DNA of 64,000 nucleotides, from the NCBI GenBank assembly GCA_002898535.1, contig BEHN01000002.1, forward strand, positions 124,001 through 188,000. Reading direction: 5' to 3'. Positions 28,434-36,482 of the stretch are shown in pieces. The stretch is from a bacterium HR11 (lineage in GTDB: Bacteria > Acidobacteriota > HRBIN11). The position numbers were made by a program, and so were the translations under genes. The notes under the pieces were generated by a model, which worked only from the letters and a program-made list of their open reading frames with translations, did not search any database and was not told the DNA's origin. Position 1 is the stretch's first letter. Each line of letters starts with the position of its first letter.

Positions 28434-29303
28434 ATGTGGGACTACGCCGCCCTGTTTGGTAAGACCGTCGCCGAGATCGATGACCTCCTCCGGGCCGCCC
28501 TGGCCGAGGACGCCCCCTACGGGGACGTCACGACCCGGCGGCTCATCCCGCCCGACCGGCGGGCGCGCGGGGTCCTGCGGGCTCGACGGACCTTCGTCTT
28601 AGCGGGCCTCCCCCTCTTCGAGCGGGTCTTCTACCTCATCACGTCGGACGTGCAAGCCCGGTGGTTCTGTGAGGACGGGGCGACCGTCGTCCCGGAGCAG
28701 GAGATCGGGCATGTCGAGGGCCCGGCCCACGCCCTCTTGATGGGGGAGCGGACGGCCCTTAACCTCCTCCAACGTCTGTCGGGCATCGCCACGCTGACCC
28801 GCCGGATGGTCGAGGCCGTCCGGCCCTATCCGGTCGCCATCCTGGACACCCGGAAGACGACGCCCCTGTGGCGGTGGGCCGAAAAGTACGCCGTCCGCGT
28901 GGGCGGCGGGACCAACCACCGGATGAGCCTCTCGGACGGCCTCCTCATCAAGGACAACCACTTGGCTCTCATCGGTGGTATCGAGGGTCTGGCAGGGTTG
29001 CGGGATGCCCTTTTCCAGGAAGCGACCGGCCTGGAGCCGGAGGTCGAAGTCCGGTCCCTGGAGGAGCTTCAGAAAGTCCTGGCGCTCGGCTTCCGGCGCA
29101 TCTTGCTGGACAACATGTCGCCGGACCAGGTCCGACAGGCCGTTCAGATGACCCAGGGCCGGGCCTGGCTGGAGGTCAGCGGCGGCGTCACGATAGACAA
29201 CGTCCAGGATTACGCCGCCACGGGCGTCGACGCCATCAGCGTCGGGGCCCTGACCCACTCGGCCCCGGCCGCCGATGCCCACTTTAAGGTCTACCCGCTG
29301 TGA
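28434..29303 (+). CDS. nadC: Nicotinate-nucleotide pyrophosphorylase (quinolinate phosphoribosyltransferase)
   Basis: 289 residues from ATG 28434. It converts quinolinate plus PRPP to nicotinate mononucleotide in de novo NAD synthesis. Motifs: EDAPYGDVTTRRL, GERTALNLLQRLSGIATLT, AILDTRKTTPLWRWAEKYAV, GGGTNHRMSLSDGLLIKDNH and LEVSGGVTIDNV. The start is 124 bp after valS and lacks a strong ribosome-binding site. nadA and nadB are not nearby. Confidence 0.95.
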   Translation: MWDYAALFGKTVAEIDDLLRAALAEDAPYGDVTTRRLIPPDRRARGVLRARRTFVLAGLPLFERVFYLITSDVQARWFCEDGATVVPEQEIGHVEGPAHALLMGERTALNLLQRLSGIATLTRRMVEAVRPYPVAILDTRKTTPLWRWAEKYAVRVGGGTNHRMSLSDGLLIKDNHLALIGGIEGLAGLRDALFQEATGLEPEVEVRSLEELQKVLALGFRRILLDNMSPDQVRQAVQMTQGRAWLEVSGGVTIDNVQDYAATGVDAISVGALTHSAPAADAHFKVYPL

Positions 29304-29456
29304 CACGGGAGTTCGGGAACCCGGCCATTCGGGAGGCCCGGGCATGGGGTCCCAGGGGCCAGGCCCCGGACCTCCGGTCGAGGGTCTGGGAAAAGCCGGA
29401 CCCACCCGGCGCCGGGTTCCCGAAGACCCGACACCGGTCCTCCGGGGACCCCCGTA
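29304..29456. repeat. Convergent spacer with W1 words and a degenerate REP-A
   Basis: W1 words (CGGGAGTTCGGGAACC) follow the nadC stop at 29308-29335. A strongly decayed REP-A in minus orientation (GGGAAAAGCCGGACCCACC and onwards) lies around 29385-29445. No gene is seen. Confidence 0.4.
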
Positions 29457-30413
29457 TCAATCACCGGCGACCCGGAGGGCGATCTTCCCCCGGACGCCGC
29501 CGGCCTCGAGACGCTCGTGGGCCCGGGCGACCTCCTCGAGGGGGAAGACGGTGTCGATGGCCGGCTTCAGTTGACCCCGCTCGATCAGTGTCCGCAGGGC
29601 GTCCAGCTTGTAACGGGCCCGCTCGAGGAACAGGAAGTGGACCGTGATGTTCCGGACGTGGGCCGGTCCCAAGTCGCCCCGCACGCTCACGATGCTCACG
29701 ATGCGGCCGTGGGGCCGGACGACCTCCAGGGCCCGCACGACGGCGTCCCCGCCGACGCAGTCCAGGACCAGGTCGACCCCGACGCCGTCCGTCTCGCGAC
29801 GGAGGACCTCCACGAAGTCTTCCTTTCGATAGTCGATGACCCGGTCGGCACCCAAGCCCTGGACGAAGGCGAGGCTCTCCGTCCGACAGGTCGCCAAGAC
29901 CCGAGCCCCGGCGGCCTTGGCGATCTGCACGGCCAGATGGCCGACGCCCCCGGAAGCCCCGTGGATGAACACCGTCTCCCCGACCCGGAGGCCCCCACGG
30001 GTGATCAGGGCGTCCCAGGCCGTGCCGCCGGCCAGGGGTACGACGGCGGCCTCCAGATGGGAGAGGTTGCGCGGCTTCCGGGCCACGATAGACTCGGGCG
30101 CCACGTGATACTCGGCATAACTCCCGGGCCGGCCCCCGAAGATTTCCGGCGTGTAGTAGACCTCATCGCCGACCCGAAAGTCCCGGACGCCCGGTCCCAC
30201 GGCCTCGACGACGCCCGACACGTCGTAGCCGATGATGGCCGGCGGTTGCACGCCGGCCCACCGGCCCGACCGCCGGATCTTGTAGTCGACCGGATTCACC
30301 GAGGAAGCGACGACCCGGACGAGGACTTCCCCGGGTCCCGGCTCCGGTCGGGGGATATCCCGAAGCTCGAAGACTTCCGGTCCGCCAAAGTCCCGAATGA
30401 ACATCGCCCGCAT
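29457..30413 (-). CDS. Zinc-independent MDR-family oxidoreductase (NADPH:quinone reductase-like)
   Basis: 318 residues. GroES-like N-terminal domain (GEVLVRVVASSVNPVDYKIR, GYDVSGVVEAVGPGV) and Rossmann domain with VFIHGASGGVGHLAVQIAKA. The catalytic-zinc Cys/His ligands of alcohol dehydrogenases are absent. It probably reduces quinones or activated double bonds with NAD(P)H. ATG 30413 follows GGAGGTGAG. It is convergent with nadC. Confidence 0.9.
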   Translation of the reverse strand: MRAMFIRDFGGPEVFELRDIPRPEPGPGEVLVRVVASSVNPVDYKIRRSGRWAGVQPPAIIGYDVSGVVEAVGPGVRDFRVGDEVYYTPEIFGGRPGSYAEYHVAPESIVARKPRNLSHLEAAVVPLAGGTAWDALITRGGLRVGETVFIHGASGGVGHLAVQIAKAAGARVLATCRTESLAFVQGLGADRVIDYRKEDFVEVLRRETDGVGVDLVLDCVGGDAVVRALEVVRPHGRIVSIVSVRGDLGPAHVRNITVHFLFLERARYKLDALRTLIERGQLKPAIDTVFPLEEVARAHERLEAGGVRGKIALRVAGD

Positions 30414-30748
30414 GGCTCACCTCCGGGGAAAACGGGCTCAGGCCATCCCTTCGGCCCCGTGGAGGAGGCCGATGCAGGATATATCCAGGGGGTTTCCGCC
30501 AGCCCGCATCTGGAATCTGAAATAAAGTGCCTCTCTCAGAGGTGAACGTTCTGTCGGAGCCCGCAGTTCAGCCTCTCCACCCGACTCCGCCCCTGGCCCC
30601 CCGATACCAAACCCGCCCCACCCGAGACCCGATGCCCCTATCGAGTCGGGTCCGGGCTTCGGGGTTCGACTTCCGGTGTTCGGGGTTCAGCAAAGGGCGA
30701 CCGCGAACACCGGACCCGAGTCCCGGTACCGCAGAGTCCGATATCCCG
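30414..30748. other. Spacer left of the IS element
   Basis: About 335 bp without a convincing gene. Near 30640-30690 there is a short internally repetitive stretch (TCCGGGCTTCGGGGTTCG, then TTCCGGTGTTCGGGGTTC). Confidence 0.35.
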
Positions 30749-31948
30749 CCTGACCGCTTATCACTTTTGGGGTAGGCCAAGGGCACACGGGTCGCCTACG
30801 ATGGGAAGTAAGAACCCCATCCCAAACGGAGGTGAAACCCATGTGCCCCATGACACGATACCCCATGTGGAAGAGTTTGTTAAGCCCTTTTCGCCGCTCT
30901 CAGCAGAAGACCCTGGCCCTGGTGATTGCGGCCATCGCCGAAGCGGCCCAGGCCACGTCGTTGGCCGTGGCGGGCCATCTGGCCGTCCGGCTGGGGATTC
31001 AACTCGGCCGTGCCTGGAATCGGCTCGACCGGCTCTTGCGGAACCCTCGGATCGATGATCAGGTGCTCACGGCGCAACGCCTTCGGCTCCTGGGCGCGGG
31101 CCGACGGCTCCGGATCGCCCTCGACGGGACGGAAGGGCATCACGACCTCCAGATGCGGGTGGCCTCGGGCGATCCCGGTCCAGGTGGCGGCCTTTCGCAA
31201 GACGCAGATGTTCCGGTCGCAGAATACATGGGAGCACGCGTTCCTAAGGCTGCTCGTCCACACCCTGCGGGAGGTCGGCCCAGCGGCGGTCCTCCTGTGT
31301 GACCGCGGCTTCCACCGGGTCCAGTGGTTGCAGCTCCTCTTGGAGCTGAAGCCGTCGTTCGTCGTCCGCCTGGTCGCCGACCTCATGGTCTACCACGAAA
31401 TCCACGGGGGCCGTCTCCTGCGCGACTGGCCCCTGGCCCCGGGGCAGGCGGTGGACCTGAGGGCCGGGCCGTCCGGGTTCGGGTCGTGGGCGTCTGGGCC
31501 GTGGGGCAGGAGGCGCCCTGGTGGCTGGCCACCGACCTGCCCGACCCCCTGGCGGACATCGTGGCCCTGTATGACCGACGCATGGGCCTGGAGGAGCAAC
31601 TCCGCGATACCAAGGGTTGCCGCTTCGGCGTGAAGTTGGAATGGACCCAGTTCCGCACCCCCCAGGACCTGGCCCGCTTCACCCTCCGGGTCGGGGTCGC
31701 CCTCGTCCTGTGGACCGCCGTCGGGCAGGCCGTGACCCAGGCCACGCCCTCGGTCCGCCTCCCCTGCAAGAAGCCAAGGCCCCCGCCTCTCCCTGCTCCG
31801 GGTGGGCATCTACTACCTTCGACACCTGGCCCGCCGGGTCCGGCTGAGTGTCCGCTTCATCCGGCGACATCTCCCGTGGCCTCGACGCCGGGTCTTTGCA
31901 TGGGGACAGTCAGCCGAGGCCACCTCATGAAAGTGATAAGCGGTCAGG
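30749..31948 (+). mobile_element. IS4-family insertion sequence, about 1.2 kb, decayed
   Basis: Perfect 19 bp terminal inverted repeats CCTGACCGCTTATCACTTT lie at 30749-30767 and, inverted, at 31930-31948. They enclose one transposase gene with the IS4 YREK signature but with frameshifts. I see no target-site duplication. The right end directly abuts a W2 heptamer tract. It is the only insertion sequence recognised in the window. Confidence 0.9.
30841..31930 (+). pseudogene. IS4-family DDE transposase, frameshifted
   Basis: The gene starts at ATG 30841 after GGAGGTGAAACCC. The N-terminal frame gives MWKSLLSPFRRSQQKTLALV and the first catalytic Asp in IALDGTEGHHDL. Near 31160 the frame shifts to AFRKTQMFRSQNTWEHAFLR and the second Asp in LLCDRGFHRVQW. 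Near 31460 it shifts again to RVVGVWAVGQEAPWW and the Y-x2-R-x3-E-x6-K motif YDRRMGLEEQLRDTK. Near 31745 it shifts a third time to the C-terminus LRVGIYYLRHLARRVRL, ending at TGA 31928. All catalytic residues remain, so decay is recent, or some shifts are sequence errors. Confidence 0.9.
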
Positions 31949-32002
31949 CATCCTGCGTCTTGCATCCTGCATCCCGCATCTTGTATCCTGCATCACGCAT
32001 TC
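31949..32002. repeat. W2 heptamer tract upstream of hutH
   Basis: Eight degenerate units of CATCCTG/CATCTTG type are read along the plus strand. The tract begins exactly at the right end of the IS element and ends 74 bp before the hutH ATG. Confidence 0.8.
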
Positions 32003-32075
32003 CACGCCAGGCCCGAGCGCTGGATGGCGGACACCCCATCCCGAGCACCTAACCCCGGTCCATGGGGGACGCCTC

Positions 32076-33611
32076 ATGTTTCGTCTCGGTGAAGACCGGA
32101 TGACGCTGGCCCGCCTGATCGACCTCCTGGACGGTCGGGACCGGCCCGCCCTGTCCGACGAACGCCGCCGACTCCTGGCGCGCCGCCGTCAGGCCCTGCT
32201 CGAACGCATGGCCCGGGGCGAGGTCGTCTACGGCGTCAACACCGGCTTCGGAAGGCTGAAGGACCAGCGCATCCCCGAGGACCGGCTTCGGGAGCTTCAG
32301 GTCCGCCTCGTCCGAAGCCATGCGGCCGGGACCGGCGAGCCCCTGCCCCCGACGGTCGTCCGGGCCATGCTCCTTCTCCGGGCCCACACGTTGGCCCTCG
32401 GCCACTCGGCCGTCCGGCCCGAGCTGATCGAGCATCTGCTGGGATGCTTCGAGGTCGGCCTCGTCCCCTGGGTCCCGGCCCAGGGCTCCGTCGGCGCGAG
32501 CGGTGACTTGGCACCCCTGGCCCACATGGTCTTGGCCCTGATGGGCGAGGGCGCCTGCTGGGTCGACGGCCGGCCCCATCCGGCCCGAGAGGTCCTGTCG
32601 GCGCACGGTATCACGCCGCTCTCCCTGGAACCCCGGGAGGGGATTGCCCTCATCAACGGGACGACGGCCTCGACGGCCTTACTCGCCGTGGCCCTTCACC
32701 GGGCCTTCGAGAATCTCGCCCTGGCCGACCTGGCCGGGGCGATGACCCTGGACGCCGCCCAGGGTTCGGTCCACCCGATGGACCCGCCCGTCTATGAGAC
32801 CCGGCCCTACCCGGCCTTTCGGGTCGTCGCCCGTCAGGTCCGGGTCTGGCTCGAGGGCTCGGAAATCCTGGAACACCACCGGGCGTGCGGCAAAATCCAG
32901 GACAACTACAGCCTGCGCTGTATGCTCCAGGTCCATGGGACCGTCCTGGAGGCCCTCCGGTTCATTCAGGGGGTCCTGGAAACGGAAATGAACAGCGTCA
33001 CGGACAATCCCGTCTTCCTGGAGGACGGGACGCCCGTCTACAACGGCAACTTCCACGGGGCCCCCGTCGCCATGGCGGCCGACCTGCTGGCGACCGTCAT
33101 GACGACCCTGAGCGCCATCTCGGAACGTCGGGTCTTCCACTTGATGACGCCCGAGATGTCGGGCCTGCCGGCCTTTCTGACGCCCGAGCCGGGCCTGAAC
33201 TCGGGCTTCATGCTCCTTCAGGTTACGGCGGCCGCCCTCGTCAGCGAAAGCAAGACCCTCGCCCATCCGGCGTCGGTCGACACGATCCCGACCTCCGGGA
33301 ATCAGGAAGACCACGTCAGCATGAGCCTGTGGGCCGCCCGGAAGGCCCTCCAGGTCGTCGAGAACACCCGCCGCGTCCTGACCATCGAGCTGATGGCGGC
33401 CGCCCAGGGCATCGACCTCCGACGGCCCCTGCGCTCGGGTCCCCGCATCGAGGCCGTCCTGGCCCGTTTCCGGCAGGCCGTCCCCTTCCGGGCCGAGGAC
33501 GCCGTCGCCGCTGAGGACCTGGCCCGGGCCGAGGCGTGGGTCGAGGCTCAGCTCCGTCAGCCCCCCCTGCGAGATGAAGTCGAGGCGGTCATGGTACGGG
33601 ATGCAGGATAA
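32076..33611 (+). CDS. hutH: Histidine ammonia-lyase
   Basis: 511 residues from ATG 32076 (GGGGGACG upstream). It deaminates histidine to urocanate. The MIO prosthetic group forms from Ala-Ser-Gly in GSVGASGDLAPLAH. Other family blocks: YGVNTGFGRL, GKIQDNYSLRC, EMNSVTDNP, NGNFHGAPVAM and SGNQEDHVSMSLWAARK. The other hut genes are absent. It lies 0.7 kb from a histidine-using cluster (egtD, senB, senA), but there is no shared operon. Confidence 0.95.
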   Translation: MFRLGEDRMTLARLIDLLDGRDRPALSDERRRLLARRRQALLERMARGEVVYGVNTGFGRLKDQRIPEDRLRELQVRLVRSHAAGTGEPLPPTVVRAMLLLRAHTLALGHSAVRPELIEHLLGCFEVGLVPWVPAQGSVGASGDLAPLAHMVLALMGEGACWVDGRPHPAREVLSAHGITPLSLEPREGIALINGTTASTALLAVALHRAFENLALADLAGAMTLDAAQGSVHPMDPPVYETRPYPAFRVVARQVRVWLEGSEILEHHRACGKIQDNYSLRCMLQVHGTVLEALRFIQGVLETEMNSVTDNPVFLEDGTPVYNGNFHGAPVAMAADLLATVMTTLSAISERRVFHLMTPEMSGLPAFLTPEPGLNSGFMLLQVTAAALVSESKTLAHPASVDTIPTSGNQEDHVSMSLWAARKALQVVENTRRVLTIELMAAAQGIDLRRPLRSGPRIEAVLARFRQAVPFRAEDAVAAEDLARAEAWVEAQLRQPPLRDEVEAVMVRDAG

Positions 33612-33645
33612 AGCCCACTCCCGAATTCCCGAACTGCCGGTCCCC

Positions 33646-34206
33646 CTATCCCAGGACCGCATCGACGGGGATAGCCACGTCCGGAAAGGCCGCCGGCGCA
33701 AGCGTCTCGCCCCGCCCGAGGTACCGTATGTCCTGATACCCGCTCGCCGACGGTCCCCGGTACACCTCGACCGTTTCAGCGTTCAGGTCGACCAGCCACA
33801 CCTCGGGAACCCCGAACCGGGCATAGAGCGGGACCTTTAGGGAACGGTCGTAGGAGGCCGTCGTCTCGACGACCTCGACGACCAACAGGACGTCCCCCGG
33901 TCCCGGATGGCTGGAAGCATAAAAGTCATCCCGGGGCCGCAGGAGTGCCACGTCCGGCTGAGGCTCGTTGTACACGTCCAGACGAAGCGGGTTCTGGACC
34001 CCCACGATGGCCCGGCCTCCCAATCGAGAAGGTAGGATATGAGTCAGTCGGCCTACGCATGCGGCATGTCGACTTCCGATGGGCGACATCTGAAAGACTT
34101 CCCCCTCCAGGAGTTCCACACGGTCGTCTTCGGTCAGGATGCCCGCCTCGGCCATCCGATAGTATTCGTCGACCGTAAAACGCCGGCGCTCCGCGACGAC
34201 GGCCAT
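33646..34206 (-). CDS. Uma2-family (DUF820) putative endonuclease-fold protein
   Basis: 186 residues. PD-(D/E)XK-like Uma2 pattern: FTVDEYYRMAEAGILTEDD, RVELLEGEVFQMSPIG, PLRLDVYNEPQPDVALLRP, DVLLVVEVVETTASYDRSLK and VPEVWLVDLNAETVEVYR. The family is abundant in cyanobacteria and thermophiles, and its role is unknown. ATG 34206 is 25 bp from a W1 tract. Confidence 0.9.
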   Translation of the reverse strand: MAVVAERRRFTVDEYYRMAEAGILTEDDRVELLEGEVFQMSPIGSRHAACVGRLTHILPSRLGGRAIVGVQNPLRLDVYNEPQPDVALLRPRDDFYASSHPGPGDVLLVVEVVETTASYDRSLKVPLYARFGVPEVWLVDLNAETVEVYRGPSASGYQDIRYLGRGETLAPAAFPDVAIPVDAVLG

Positions 34207-34230
34207 CGTCCGACCTCCTCATGATGATGA

Positions 34231-34276
34231 TATCGGGAGTTCGGGAGTTCGGCAATTCGGGAGTTCGGCAGTCCGG
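34231..34276. repeat. W1 octamer tract between the Uma2 gene and egtD
   Basis: Five to six units (CGGGAGTTCGGGAGTT, CGGCAATT) fill the gap between the Uma2 start and the egtD stop. Confidence 0.75.
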
Positions 34277-34280
34277 GGGC

Positions 34281-35303
34281 TCACCCGGCCGGTCGGAGGA
34301 GATTCACGCTGAAGTACCGGCGTTCATCCAGCCACTGACCCGCCAAGCGAAACCCGGCGGCGCCCGTGATGGCGTCGATGTCTTCAAAGGTGTACTTGTA
34401 CGAATTTTCCGTATGGACGGCCTCGCCCGCCGTGAAGGCGACTTCCAGGCCCAGGGCCTCGACGGCGACCCGCTGGTCCCGCTCGCTGACGAGGTGCATC
34501 TCGATGCGCCGCCGGGCCTCGTTGTAAAAGGCCCGATGCCGAAAGGCCCTCACGTCGAAGCGGCCCCCGAGCTCCCGATTGATGCGGGCCAGCAGGTTGC
34601 GGTTGAAGCGGGCCGTGACCCCCTGGGCGTCGTCGTAAGCCGGCTCGAGGACCGCCCGGTCCTTGTGAAGGTCCATCCCGACGAGGAAGGCGTCCGCCGG
34701 CGTCATGATCGGGCGGACCCGGCGGAGGAAGGCGACGGCGTCCGGCGGGTCAAAGTTCCCGATGCTGGAGCCCAGCCAGAGGACGAGCAGGGGCGGACGG
34801 CCCGCCCCCGCACGGCCGCCGGCTATCTCGGCGATGTAGGGCAGGCCGTCGTCGTATTCGGCGGCGACGGCCGTGACCGTGAGGCCGGGATAGGCCCGCA
34901 GGAGGTCCCGGGCGCTCTCGACCAGGGCCGTCCGGGAGATGTCGACGGGCACATAGAGGAGCGACGCCTGCCGCTGGAGGAGGGCCTCGATGAGGACCCG
35001 GGTCTTTCGGGCGTCCCCACTGCCCAATTCGACCAGGACGACCGCCGGGGGAAGCTGTCGGAGGATCTCGCCGACCCGGGCCTTCAGGATGGCCAGTTCC
35101 GTCCGGGTCAGGTAGTACTCCGGGAGCTCGCAGATGGCCTGAAACAGGCGGCAACCCTCGTCGTCGTAGAAGTACCGGCAGGGAAGATACTTCGGCGTGG
35201 CCGTCAGGCCGGCCCGGACGTCTCGGGCAAAGCGGGCCCGGGCCTGCTCGGGCGAATCCGCCTCGATCAGGCGGAAGCGGTCCGACCCTTCGACCGTCGT
35301 CAT
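34281..35303 (-). CDS. egtD: L-histidine N-alpha-methyltransferase (EgtD)
   Basis: 340 residues from ATG 35303, which overlaps the senB stop (ATGA). It trimethylates histidine to hercynine, the precursor of ergothioneine and selenoneine. Family blocks: CRYFYDDEGCRLFQAICELP, EYYLTRTE, the SAM site LVELGSGDARKTRVL, PVDISRTALVESARDL, LWLGSSIGNFDP and FRHRAFYNEARRRIEMHL. The frame is open far upstream but overlaps senB there. It is the last gene of the senA-senB-egtD series. Confidence 0.95.
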   Translation of the reverse strand: MTTVEGSDRFRLIEADSPEQARARFARDVRAGLTATPKYLPCRYFYDDEGCRLFQAICELPEYYLTRTELAILKARVGEILRQLPPAVVLVELGSGDARKTRVLIEALLQRQASLLYVPVDISRTALVESARDLLRAYPGLTVTAVAAEYDDGLPYIAEIAGGRAGAGRPPLLVLWLGSSIGNFDPPDAVAFLRRVRPIMTPADAFLVGMDLHKDRAVLEPAYDDAQGVTARFNRNLLARINRELGGRFDVRAFRHRAFYNEARRRIEMHLVSERDQRVAVEALGLEVAFTAGEAVHTENSYKYTFEDIDAITGAAGFRLAGQWLDERRYFSVNLLRPAG

Positions 35304-36262
35304 CGGAGTCCTCCGAGGAGTTCCTCCAGGAGTTCGGCCCAGCTCTGCCGCTCCCGGGCTGGGTCGACCAGGGGTTTTTGCCGGGCCACGCCGGCTTGCA
35401 GGGCCTCGTAGAAGGCCGAGTCCGTCTCGGCCCGGTGCATGAGGGCCGCCAGGGCCTCGGTGTCGCCCACGGAGAAGTAGCCCGGATAGTCCGGTCCCAG
35501 CAGGCCGACGTTGCCCGGGATGAAGGACGCCAGGACCGGCGTGCCGCAGGCGATGGCCTCGGAGATGACGTTGGCCCCGCCCTCCATTTCTGAACTGTGG
35601 ACGAGGAGCCGGGCCCGGGCCAGGACCCGAAGCGTCCTCCACCGGGGCAGTTCTCCGAGCCATCGGTACCGGGGGTTGACGGCCATCTCGGCCCGGGCCT
35701 GGGCCGCCATATCGTCGCTCAGGGCCGCTCCCAGGTGGAGGACCCGGATGCGGGACGAGGCCGGCAGGCGCCGGGCCGCCCAGGCCGCCCGGAAGGGGTC
35801 TTTGACGGGCCGCAGGTGGCCGATGACGCAGACCTCGAAGACGTCCGTCCGGGGCGGCGGTACGTTCGGGGGCCGGACGGCCGACTGATAGACGACCCGG
35901 ACCTTCGCCCGCAGATGAGCCGGCAGTTCGTCCACGCCCAGGGGCTGGAGCACGACCAGGCGGGTCGCCCATGCCAGGACGGCCCGGGCCTGGGGGTCTC
36001 GATGAATGTCCCCGTACAGGTCCGTGCCCGTCAGGGTCAGGACGATGGGACGGTCCGGCCACCGGGCCCGGAAGCGCTCGACGGCCGCCTGACTGTGACG
36101 GGCATGAAGGGCCACGAGAAGGTCACAGCGCTGATTCCGATACGTCTGGTCCACGACGACCCGATGACTCAACGACCGCAAGATGCGGGCCCAGCGGAGC
36201 GCCGTGACCCGATTCCCCCGCCGCGAACCCGGCGGGGCCGGCGTGACGATTCATATCCGCAT
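35300..36262 (-). CDS. senB: Selenosugar synthase-like glycosyltransferase (SenB) with an in-frame UGA at codon 4
   Basis: About 320 residues if read from ATG 36262. The family-typical N-terminus VTPAPPGSRRGNRVTALRWA is intact, followed by CDLLVALHARHS, VLTLTGTDLYGDI, RLVVLQPLGVDELP, VCVIGHLRPVKDPF and SEMEGGANVISEAIACGTPV (GT-B fold). SenB joins selenophosphate to a UDP-sugar. However, the start region reads ATG CGG ATA TGA ATC, so codon 4 is a stop (36251-36253). The clean open frame begins only at TTG 36181, which would remove the first strand of the fold. Options: nonsense mutation, one-base indel (ATG 36254 then needs one base removed), rare start at ATC, or UGA read as selenocysteine. 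The identity is solid; the start is unresolved. Confidence 0.82.
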
Positions 36263-36482
36263 GGTCACCGGATGGAGGGGGCCGGGCATTCGGGAGTTTG
36301 GCAGTTCGGGCGTTCGGCCATTCGGCCGATAGGCCGATAGGTCCACGCTGGGCCCCGCTGGCCCAAGCGGGGCGTGAAGCAATGGGACGCCCGTCGTCCC
36401 GGGTCCCCGAAACCGATGGTGGGCTCTATGGTCCCGGGTCTGCGGTCCTTTCCGCCAGGACCTGGCGCCGGCACCCGGGACT
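36263..36482. repeat. Spacer between senA and senB with W1 words and a REP-C-like palindrome
   Basis: W1 words (CATTCGGGAGTTTGGCAG) lie at 36288-36340. A palindrome GCCCCGCTGGCCCAAGCGGGGC, REP-C-like, lies at 36352-36373. No gene is seen. The gap means senB may have its own promoter. Confidence 0.5.

Noticed and set aside
24908-28435. Very long open frame (1175 codons) on the minus strand opposite the receiver and valS genes
   Set aside because: It is antisense to well-supported genes. GC-rich codon use keeps the opposite strand open, and no domain is recognisable.
36179-36181. TTG 36181 as the real senB start
   Set aside because: It would remove the conserved N-terminal VTPAPPGSRxGN segment that is still perfectly preserved upstream, so the interruption at codon 4 must be explained instead.
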